DNA from: Phyllobacteriaceae bacterium
Lineage (GTDB): Bacteria > Pseudomonadota > Alphaproteobacteria > Rhizobiales > Rhizobiaceae
Reading direction: 5' to 3'
Length of the DNA stretch: 7,037 nucleotides
NCBI GenBank assembly: GCA_024645155.1
Contig: JAHEGF010000176.1
Location: 1 to 7,037 of the forward strand
Shown: one piece after another, positions 1 through 5,600 of the stretch
Layout of the letters: every line of letters starts with the position of its first letter
Numbering within the stretch: the stretch's first letter is position 1
Notes under the pieces: model-generated
What the model was told of the DNA's origin: nothing
What the model saw: only the letters and a program-made list of their open reading frames with translations
The model's database searches: none
Translations under genes and position numbers: made by a program

Positions 1-705
1 GGCCAGGCGGATAGCTTCATCGAAATCATGGGTGATAAAGACGATGGTTTTTTTCAGGACCGACTGCAGACGTATGAACTCGTCCTGCATTTCGCGGCGT
101 ATCAGCGGATCAAGCGCCGAGAACGGCTCGTCGAGGAACCATAATTCCGGCTCGACCGCCAGTGACCTGGCTATGCCGACCCGCTGCTGCTGCCCGCCCG
201 ACAATTCGCGCGGAAATGCATTTTCACGGCCAGACAAGCCAACAAGATCGATCATGTTTTGCGCACGCGTTTCGCGTTCATGCCTGTCGATCCCCTGAAC
301 CTCGAGGGGGAATGCAACGTTGGCAAGAACGCTCATGTGCGGCAACAGGGCAAAATGCTGAAACACCATCCCCATCTGGTGCCTGCGGATTTCGATCATG
401 CGCGCATCGCTTGCAGCAAGCAGGTTTTCACCGTTGAGCACAATTTCGCCGGCCGTCGGTTCGACAAGGCGCGACAGGCAACGCACCAGCGTCGATTTAC
501 CGGATCCCGACAGACCCATGATGACGAAAATTTCGCTGTCATTGACCGTGAGATTGACATCGCGCACCGCACCGACGAGGCCGGCATCGCGCAACTGGTC
601 AAGTGAGGGAGAGGGCGCAGTTGCCTGGAGAAACGCAGCAGCGCCATCGCCGAATATCTTCCAGACGTTGCGGCAGACGAGTTTGGGTTGCGCCACGGTC
701 ATCAT
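1..705 (-). CDS. Glycine betaine/proline-type ABC transporter ATPase (ProV/OpuAA-like), C-terminus missing at window edge
   Basis: This is the cytoplasmic ATP-hydrolysing subunit of an osmoprotectant (quaternary amine) importer; the first 235 residues are visible and the frame is open at the left edge. Translation shows Walker A GLSGSGKST (res. 64-72), Q-loop Gln116 in VFQHFALLPH, signature LSGGQQQR (168-175), Walker B LWFLDEP (188-194) and the H-loop ITHD (His226). The longer N-terminal lead before Walker A (VWKIFG, then about 45 residues) and GLSGSGKSTLVRCLSRL are typical of ProV/OpuAA rather than sugar ATPases. Two consecutive ATGs (705 and 702) could start it; a GGGGG run at 708-712 is better spaced for the second. 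It lies 163 bases downstream of the matching binding protein on the same strand, so they are probably one operon in the order binding protein, ATPase, then presumably permease. The missing part should include the rest of the ATPase and, as in ProV, possibly CBS domains. Confidence 0.93.
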   Translation of the reverse strand, partial: MMTVAQPKLVCRNVWKIFGDGAAAFLQATAPSPSLDQLRDAGLVGAVRDVNLTVNDSEIFVIMGLSGSGKSTLVRCLSRLVEPTAGEIVLNGENLLAASDARMIEIRRHQMGMVFQHFALLPHMSVLANVAFPLEVQGIDRHERETRAQNMIDLVGLSGRENAFPRELSGGQQQRVGIARSLAVEPELWFLDEPFSALDPLIRREMQDEFIRLQSVLKKTIVFITHDFDEAIRLA

Positions 706-798
706 TGCCCCCGAAAGTGTGGCCTGCAGTTCCTGTATCCGTACTGCGGCCCGCGTGGCGCGCCAGCTATAGCGACCCGGGCTCGCCCGTGGAGCGAA

Positions 799-828
799 CC
801 GCCAGGCGGCGCATAACGCAAACCGCCT
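799..828 (-). other. Overlapping palindromes between binding protein and ATPase genes
   Basis: The 163-base gap 706-868 holds no convincing gene. It contains CCGCC (799-803), GGCGG (805-809) and CCGCC (823-827), so the middle segment can pair with either neighbour: a tight palindrome CCGCCAGGCGG, or a 6-bp stem AGGCGG/CCGCCT with a 13-base loop. A further small palindrome CGGGC-TC-GCCCG lies at 778-789. No T-run follows on the minus strand, so this is not a classic terminator. By analogy with hairpins between binding-protein and membrane genes in other importers (malE-malF), it may protect or attenuate the mRNA so that the binding protein is made in excess. That role is inference. Confidence 0.4.
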
Positions 829-868
829 GACCGCTCACCGGAGGAAAGCATACATACCGGCCGGGCGA

Positions 869-1843
869 CTATTTCTTGATCCACTCCGACCAGCGTGCCT
901 CATTGGCAGCCACCCACTCGGCCACCACGGCTTCAACCGTCATGCCTTCAAGATCAACCTTTGTGATCATTGCACCCATTTCATCATTGTTGATGGTGAA
1001 CGCCTTGGCCGCATTGTAAGCGCCCGGCCATTTGTCCTTCATGCCGGCCCATCCGACTTTCCAGATTTCGCCAAACGGCTTGCCGCAATCGTACTTGGCA
1101 TCGGGATTGGAGCCCCAGGACGCATCATTGTAACATTCCGAAGTGTATTCCGGGAATTCAACCCACTCTCCCTTGTATTTGGCCGGAGCCCAATGCGGTG
1201 CGTAGATCCACAAAAGGATCGGCGCCTTGCGCTGATAAGCACTCTCAAGCTCGGCAAACAGGGCTGCATCGGTACCCGCATGAATAACCTCGAAGGGCAG
1301 GCCCAGCGCCTCGGCCCGCTCGTCGTCAAAGCCGCCCCAGGTCACAGGGCCGCCAAGGTAGCGGCCTTTGGGGGCCGTTTCAGCCGTGGAAAAGGCCTCG
1401 GCGCATTTTTCATCCTTCAGCGCCTCCCAGTTCGGCAATCCCGGGCATTTTTCCTTCATGTATTCGGGATACCACCACTCTTCCTTGGCTTTCATGCCGG
1501 TAGCGCCGATATTCTCGACCTTGCCGGTCGCGGTAGCCGCGTCCATGGCATCACGGCCGGTCGTCTCCCACATTTCCATCGCCAGGTGCAGATCACCGGA
1601 CTCAAGACCGGCAAACTGCGCAAGGTAGTCAGCCTGCACATATTCGATGTTGTAACCGGCCTTCTTCAGAACTTCGCCCATAATGTTCGTGGTTATCAGC
1701 TGACCGGTCCAGTCATGCAGCGTCAATTTTATCGGGTCGGTAGATTCCTGCGCCACCGCTGTTGCGGGCACCGAAAGTGCTGCCGCTGCCGACAATGACA
1801 GCGCGACGGTTAGTGTCTTCAAGATGCGATAGCCTGGTAGCAT
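869..1843 (-). CDS. Periplasmic glycine betaine/proline-type substrate-binding protein (OpuAC/ProX family)
   Basis: A 324-residue periplasmic receptor that would capture a quaternary amine such as glycine betaine, proline betaine or choline and deliver it to the ABC importer. Residues 1-31 form a signal peptide: Arg6/Lys9, a hydrophobic core TVALSLSAAAALSV, and an A-V-A cleavage site before Gln32. The mature protein is rich in Trp/Tyr, including W45 (HDWTG), W92 (EMWETTG), W123/W124, W169 (VTWGGFDDE), W212 and W218 (LLWIYAPHW), as expected of the aromatic cage that holds trimethylammonium groups. Four cysteines (133, 147, 237, 253) could form periplasmic disulfides. The frame is open upstream to 2059, but I chose ATG 1843 because an AGGAGG box sits 6 bases before it and the signal peptide starts there. 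It heads the operon with the ATPase at 1-705. The exact ligand cannot be read from sequence. Confidence 0.93.
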   Translation of the reverse strand: MLPGYRILKTLTVALSLSAAAALSVPATAVAQESTDPIKLTLHDWTGQLITTNIMGEVLKKAGYNIEYVQADYLAQFAGLESGDLHLAMEMWETTGRDAMDAATATGKVENIGATGMKAKEEWWYPEYMKEKCPGLPNWEALKDEKCAEAFSTAETAPKGRYLGGPVTWGGFDDERAEALGLPFEVIHAGTDAALFAELESAYQRKAPILLWIYAPHWAPAKYKGEWVEFPEYTSECYNDASWGSNPDAKYDCGKPFGEIWKVGWAGMKDKWPGAYNAAKAFTINNDEMGAMITKVDLEGMTVEAVVAEWVAANEARWSEWIKK

Positions 1844-1849
1844 GTCGAG

Positions 1850-1855
1850 CCTCCT
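1850..1855 (-). promoter_or_regulatory. Shine-Dalgarno AGGAGG that fixes the binding-protein start
   Basis: On the minus strand AGGAGG is followed by six bases (CTCGAC) and then ATG at 1843. It settles the start against the long in-frame extension to 2059, which would run through the promoter region and bury the signal peptide. Confidence 0.85.
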
Positions 1856-1876
1856 GCTCACCTTTGTTATCTTTGT

Positions 1877-1926
1877 TGCCGGCATTTGATACGCCGGCAT
1901 GATTGGGCGGGTAGTGGTCCCGCCAA
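1877..1926 (-). promoter_or_regulatory. Two tandem stem-loops in the leader of the betaine-binding-protein gene
   Basis: Read on the minus strand, the first stem is GGCGGG / CCCGCC (1919-1924 with 1906-1911, 7-base loop), extendable by two A-T pairs across one bulged base to 1903-1926. The second is TGCCGGC / GCCGGCA (1893-1899 with 1877-1883, 9-base loop), with ATG 34 bases further on. Both are seen directly. If transcription starts near 1935-1940 they occupy most of a leader of about 95 bases and leave the Shine-Dalgarno free. I recognise no riboswitch consensus. They could affect mRNA stability or regulation, or be protein-binding palindromes. Confidence 0.4.
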
Positions 1927-1943
1927 TTCTTATAGGTAAGCTA

Positions 1944-1975
1944 ATCTCAAGGCAGGCCGACCGGATTGTCAATCC
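1944..1975 (-). promoter_or_regulatory. Candidate promoter and overlapping operator for the betaine-binding-protein gene
   Basis: On the minus strand a perfect -35 box TTGACA (1972-1967) is followed after 17 bases by a weak -10 TGAGAT (1949-1944). The -35 lies inside a perfect inverted repeat, GGATTG-T-CAATCC (1963-1975), so a repressor bound there would block RNA polymerase. A better -10-like TATAAG at 1934-1929 has no well-placed -35, so the start site is uncertain. The palindrome is seen directly; its operator role is inferred from its position. Confidence 0.4.
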
Positions 1976-1979
1976 AATC

Positions 1980-1998
1980 GTGTGGTTTTTTGTGTGGT
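1980..1998. repeat. Short direct repeat GTGTGGT x2 in the divergent control region
   Basis: GTGTGGT occurs at 1980-1986 and 1992-1998, a 12-base period close to one helical turn, separated by five T. An inverted partner ACCACA lies at 2031-2036, beyond the regulator's likely -10. Sites on one face of the helix flanking the regulator promoter would suit autoregulation by a DeoR-type repressor. The repeats are visible; the function is inferred. Confidence 0.35.
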
Positions 1999-1999
1999 A

Positions 2000-2032
2000 T
2001 TGACCGATTTTATCTAATTTTGTTACCATAAC
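2000..2032 (+). promoter_or_regulatory. Candidate promoter of the DeoR-type regulator with overlapping inverted repeat
   Basis: TTGACC (2000-2005), an 18-base spacer, and TACCAT (2024-2029, 4 of 6 matches to the -10 consensus) would start transcription around 2036 and leave a leader of about 30 bases. The -10 is embedded in the inverted repeat GTTA-CCA-TAAC (2022-2032), a natural place for self-repression. The leader also contains CCCG-GTATA-CGGG (2044-2056). The Shine-Dalgarno before ATG 2068 is poor, suggesting low expression, as is usual for a repressor. Confidence 0.4.
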
Positions 2033-2067
2033 CACAAATTGAACCCGGTATACGGGCAAAAAGCCAC

Positions 2068-2832
2068 ATGTCCATGCATTCTAAGCGCCACACGCAGATC
2101 CTTCGGCTTCTCGATGAAGAGGGAGCGATTACTATCTCGGCCCTCGCTGAAAAACTCGGCGTCTCGCTCGAAACGGTGCGCCGTGACGTAAGGCCGCTTA
2201 CCGAAGCAGGTACCGTAACGCGTGTTCATGGCGCAGTCGGTCTGGCAGGCCAGTTGGGCGAAGCGCCATTTGAGCGCCGGATGCGCCAAAATGCACAGGC
2301 GAAAAGAGCCATCGGCAAATCTGTGGCGGCGACCATCAAGGATGGTGATTCGATTATGCTCGATACCGGTACGACGACCAGTTTTCTTGCCCGCGAGCTG
2401 CTTGGTCACCGGCGCCTTACCGTGGTCACCAACTCTTCCGATATTGCCAGAACACTGGCTACGGTCAACGGCAACCGGGTTTACATGGCCGGAGGCGAAT
2501 TGCGTTCAGATTCCGGTGCTGCATTCGGCGTATCGGCGATCGAGTTCATCAACCGCTTCACGGTCAATCACGCGGTCATTTCAACTGGCGCTGTCAACGC
2601 TGATGCCGGGGTTATGGATTATGATCTCGAAGAGGCGGAATTCGCCCGCACGGTCCTGTCACGCGGCGAACGCAGCATCGTCGTTACAGATCATTCAAAA
2701 TTCGGGCGCCAGGGTCTCGTCACGGTCAGCGATTTTGCGGCAATCGGAGAATTGGTGTGCGACCTCCCACCGCCGCAGGAAATCGCCGGCGCACTGGAAC
2801 TGGCCGGTACAGAACTCATCGTTGCGTCCTGA
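2068..2832 (+). CDS. DeoR/GlpR-family transcriptional repressor
   Basis: A 254-residue cytoplasmic DNA-binding regulator of usual family length. Residues about 8-60 form the DeoR winged helix-turn-helix, with recognition helix near GVSLETVRRDV (31-41) followed by GTVTRVHGAV. Residues about 80-235 form the DeoRC sensor domain, which is related to ribose-5-phosphate isomerase and binds phosphorylated sugars: DTGTT (99-103), TNS (121-123), AGGELR (141-146) and DHSKFGR (208-214). AGGELR, DHSKFGR and the late PPP motif (234-236) recall E. coli GlpR, whose effector is glycerol 3-phosphate. The frame is closed by a stop at 2029-2031, so ATG 2068 (or ATG 2074) is the start. It diverges from the betaine-binding-protein gene and its stop directly abuts that of the phosphatase operon. 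The likely effector is a phosphorylated metabolite handled by the 2833-7037 operon, but control of the betaine locus cannot be excluded. Confidence 0.93.
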   Translation: MSMHSKRHTQILRLLDEEGAITISALAEKLGVSLETVRRDVRPLTEAGTVTRVHGAVGLAGQLGEAPFERRMRQNAQAKRAIGKSVAATIKDGDSIMLDTGTTTSFLARELLGHRRLTVVTNSSDIARTLATVNGNRVYMAGGELRSDSGAAFGVSAIEFINRFTVNHAVISTGAVNADAGVMDYDLEEAEFARTVLSRGERSIVVTDHSKFGRQGLVTVSDFAAIGELVCDLPPPQEIAGALELAGTELIVAS

Positions 2833-3588
2833 TTAGCCCCTTGCAAACAGGATTTGCAGTTCATCAACATTTCCGATGCAAATGTCGCTTGCCGCACGCA
2901 ATGCCGGCGCACTGCCGGAACCGGCAGTTACCGCGATCCGTAACCCGGCACCTCCGGCCCTTGCCATCTCCATGTCGTGCAGGCTGTCGCCGACAACCGC
3001 CGTCTGTTCCGGGCGCGTTTTGACGGTTTCACAAAATGCTGTGAGCATTCCCGGACCGGGCTTGTAACCGTGACCGCTGTCGTAACCGGCTATGAATGAG
3101 ATGAACCGACGTATTTCGAACCGCGCAACCATCGTTTCAATTGCCGCTTGATTGTCGCTGCTGGCAATACCGAGTGCGTAGCCGGCGCTGCTGAGTTTGC
3201 CGAACAGGCCAGCCAGATCTGTTACCGGCACCGCCGTATGGGCAGCTTGCACAAACAGCAGGTCCAACGCCCGCACCAGGTCCGGTTTGGCAAGCAGCGC
3301 GCCCGCGCTTTCCCACACTTCTGCGATCTCGGCCGTATTGCCGGATGCAAAAAGGCTGTCAGGTGCGATCTGGCCAGTGGTTTCGTCCATGCCGCTGAGC
3401 TTCAGCAACCTGGAAGCAAGATCCGGATTGCCGCTAGCCGCGAGGTTGGCGGCAGCCCGGTTGGTTGCTGCCCAGGTTTGGTGAAAGTCCAGCAAGGTTC
3501 CATCCTTGTCGAACAGGACGGCCTTGATATCGTGGTGCGGCATCGGTCGTTTTTCCAAAAGGTACGGCCGGACCGGCTTTCCGTTCAT
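2833..3588 (-). CDS. HAD-superfamily phosphatase (phosphoglycolate phosphatase-like), last gene of the importer operon
   Basis: A 251-residue cytoplasmic Mg-dependent hydrolase, with no signal peptide, predicted to remove phosphate from a small organic phosphate. Visible motifs are I, FDKDGTLLD (Asp27 nucleophile, Asp29 acid/base); II, IASSDN (Ser143/144); III, Lys176 in GYKPGPG; and IV, GDSLHDMEMA (Asp201, Asp205). About 100 residues between motifs I and II form a helical C1 cap, as in Gph-type enzymes. ATG 3588 overlaps the permease stop as ATGA with GGAG just upstream, so translation is probably coupled. Start alternatives are GTG 3600 and ATG 3543; the latter would remove 15 residues not needed by the HAD core. 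It lacks the DWAGT-type motif I of phosphonoacetaldehyde hydrolase, so a phosphonatase is unlikely. Its place behind an importer suggests it acts on the imported compound or a derivative. The substrate is unknown. Confidence 0.9.
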   Translation of the reverse strand: MNGKPVRPYLLEKRPMPHHDIKAVLFDKDGTLLDFHQTWAATNRAAANLAASGNPDLASRLLKLSGMDETTGQIAPDSLFASGNTAEIAEVWESAGALLAKPDLVRALDLLFVQAAHTAVPVTDLAGLFGKLSSAGYALGIASSDNQAAIETMVARFEIRRFISFIAGYDSGHGYKPGPGMLTAFCETVKTRPEQTAVVGDSLHDMEMARAGGAGLRIAVTAGSGSAPALRAASDICIGNVDELQILFARG

Positions 3589-5600
3589 CTGCTCCGCCAC
3601 GCCTGTGTGCTTCTAAGCAAGCCCTTTGACAGCACAGCATGGATCGTCCGCGCGATGACATTGGTGTAGAATATCATCATTCCCATTGCCGCGGCCGGGG
3701 CAACGTCGCCGGCATCATCCATGTTCAAAACTGCAACCGACGCAAGCGCCGTGCCCGTCGAATACAGGAAAACAACGGCTGAAACCGTCGTCATCGCGTT
3801 GACGAAAAGATAGATCGAGATATCCAGTATAGCCGGCAGGCAAACCGGCACGCTGACCCTTGCAAACAGCTTGTAGAACGGCTGCTTGAGCGATGCCGAC
3901 ACCGATTCAAACTCGTTGTCCATCTGCTTCAGTGCGGTAACCGCCGTTAAGTGCGACACGGTGTAGAAATGGGTGACCGTACATAGGACAAGGATTGCCA
4001 TCGTCCCGTAAATGACGTGCAGCGGGTTACCCGGATTGTTGAAAAAGAATATGTACGCCAAGCCAAGCACCATGCCGGGAATGGCCATTGGTAACATCGC
4101 CAGGAACTGGAACAGGGTGCGCCCGGTTTTGAAACCGTTTGTTTTCTCGACCATGTAGGCCCCGGTGAACACGATTATCGTTCCGAAGAATGCCGTAAGC
4201 AGCGCCAGCTTTATGGAATTCCTGTAGGCGTTCCAGCCGCCTCCATCCATCAGGTCGAAGGCGTAGTTTTTCAAGCTGAGACTGAGATCATAGGGCCAGA
4301 ACTTGATCAGTGCGGCATACTGGCAGACGAGCAATATCCCGGCTATGAAAACAGCGATCAGGGAGCAATAGGCAAAACACAGCCAGTCAAACCGCGGGTT
4401 CGCGTTCGGTTCGAAAACGACCGAGCGGGCTGACAACAACGCAACCTGTTTTCGTTGAATGATCCTGTCGATCGTGAACGCGAACATTGCCGGTATCAGC
4501 AACACGACGGAAACGACGGCACCCATTTCGAAATTCTGCTGGCCGATTACCTGCTTGTAGATGTCGACGGCCAGCATGTTGTACTGCCCGCCAATGACCT
4601 TGGGCAGACCGAAATCGGTGATCACCAGATTGAATACCACGAACGCGGCAGAGAAAAGTCCGTAGCGCGCGCCTGGAATGGTGACCGTCCAGAATGTTCG
4701 CCACCGGCTTGCCCTTAGCGTGACCGCCGCCTCATAGAGCCGTGCATCGGAAATCGCCAATGCTGTTGTTATGATCAGCATCGCGTGCGGAAATGTAAAG
4801 AACACCGATCCCGCAACGATGCCATACGGGCCATAAATCGATTCGCCCATCATCAGCGGTTTCAGCATGCCCTGGTTGCCGAACAGGTAGACCAACGCAA
4901 TGCCCGGTAGCAGCGATGGGACGAGAATAGGCGCCATCGCAAGCAGCCTGAATACCGACTTGAACCGCATGCAGCTTCTGGAAAGCGAGTAGGCAAACCC
5001 GAAGGCGAGTATCACGGTGATGACGGTACTTATGGTCGAAATCAGCAACGAGTTGGTAATTGAGCGGACAAGGGACGGCGTCGCAAAGTAGCGTTTGAAG
5101 TTGTCAAAACCGAATGCCGCAACAGGCCGCAGCACGATTTTGCGGAATTGGTTGGAATCGACTTCAAACCACTCCGGACCGCTACGACGCTCCGATCCGG
5201 ATAGGTAAAACGCAGTCGCGCTGAGAGAGCGTACCTTATAGTGCACCGGACTGCGAAACGAGAAATCCGGGAAGAACTTGGTCACGTCGAGACGGCCGTC
5301 AGAACCCGTGATCAAGTCTTCACTACTATATATTTTTTCCCTGTCATTGAGCGCTTTGGCGGAAAACACTTCACCACCAAAGTTTCCCGCCTCGTCGCTG
5401 ACCTGGAACTCGTACTGGGTGAGGTCGAATTGGTAGGTGGCCATAGACTTTGACAACATCGCATAAAGCGGGAGTGCCAGCGCAATAATCAGGTAGATCG
5501 CAATTACTGCGATGAACCCGCGCATTACCCAATCATCGGTGCCAAGTTTTGGCTTTATATCCTCGCCTTGCGGCATTGCAGAATAGGATATGTCGCTCAT
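3585..5600 (-). CDS. Fused two-domain ABC transporter permease (AfuB/FbpB-like)
   Basis: A 671-residue inner-membrane protein carrying both halves of an importer channel in one chain (two BPD_transp_1 domains). Hydrophobicity by eye gives about 12 membrane segments: near 28-48, then 182-205, 215-240, 258-284, 312-335, 358-380 for half one and 406-430, 462-484, 497-520, 530-548, 584-612, 635-657 for half two. The EAA loops that dock the ATPase are YEAAVTLRASRWRTFWTVTIP (289-309) and the more degenerate FESVSASLKQPFYKLFARV (564-582). Between the first two segments lies an unusually long, polar periplasmic region of about 130 residues (50-178). The frame is open upstream to 5768, but ATG 5600 overlaps the ATPase stop as ATGA and gives a sensible N-terminus, so I chose it. 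The family is often annotated as iron(III) transport; neighbours here point to a phosphorylated organic substrate. Confidence 0.93.
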   Translation of the reverse strand: MSDISYSAMPQGEDIKPKLGTDDWVMRGFIAVIAIYLIIALALPLYAMLSKSMATYQFDLTQYEFQVSDEAGNFGGEVFSAKALNDREKIYSSEDLITGSDGRLDVTKFFPDFSFRSPVHYKVRSLSATAFYLSGSERRSGPEWFEVDSNQFRKIVLRPVAAFGFDNFKRYFATPSLVRSITNSLLISTISTVITVILAFGFAYSLSRSCMRFKSVFRLLAMAPILVPSLLPGIALVYLFGNQGMLKPLMMGESIYGPYGIVAGSVFFTFPHAMLIITTALAISDARLYEAAVTLRASRWRTFWTVTIPGARYGLFSAAFVVFNLVITDFGLPKVIGGQYNMLAVDIYKQVIGQQNFEMGAVVSVVLLIPAMFAFTIDRIIQRKQVALLSARSVVFEPNANPRFDWLCFAYCSLIAVFIAGILLVCQYAALIKFWPYDLSLSLKNYAFDLMDGGGWNAYRNSIKLALLTAFFGTIIVFTGAYMVEKTNGFKTGRTLFQFLAMLPMAIPGMVLGLAYIFFFNNPGNPLHVIYGTMAILVLCTVTHFYTVSHLTAVTALKQMDNEFESVSASLKQPFYKLFARVSVPVCLPAILDISIYLFVNAMTTVSAVVFLYSTGTALASVAVLNMDDAGDVAPAAAMGMMIFYTNVIARTIHAVLSKGLLRSTQAWRSR

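Noticed and set aside
702..884. 60-codon minus-strand frame across the gap between betaine receptor and ATPase
   Set aside because: GTG start inside the receptor gene without a Shine-Dalgarno, Arg-rich low-complexity product, no family resemblance; the gap is better explained by palindromes.
1193..1798. Plus-strand 201-codon frame opposite the betaine-binding protein
   Set aside because: Antisense shadow; Arg/His-rich composition and no motifs.
2044..2056. CCCG-GTATA-CGGG in the regulator's leader as a further operator
   Set aside because: Only four paired bases per arm; too short to call on its own, kept as a note in the promoter entry.
1844..2059. In-frame upstream extension of the betaine-binding protein to 2059
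   Set aside because: It would bury a clear signal peptide inside the protein and run through the promoter and stem-loops; ATG 1843 has an AGGAGG at correct spacing.
2833..3588. Phosphonoacetaldehyde hydrolase (PhnX), implying 2-aminoethylphosphonate use
   Set aside because: Motif I is FDKDGTLLD of general Gph-type phosphatases, not the AGT-type motif of PhnX, and no transaminase (PhnW) is in the window; phosphonate transport is not excluded for the importer itself.
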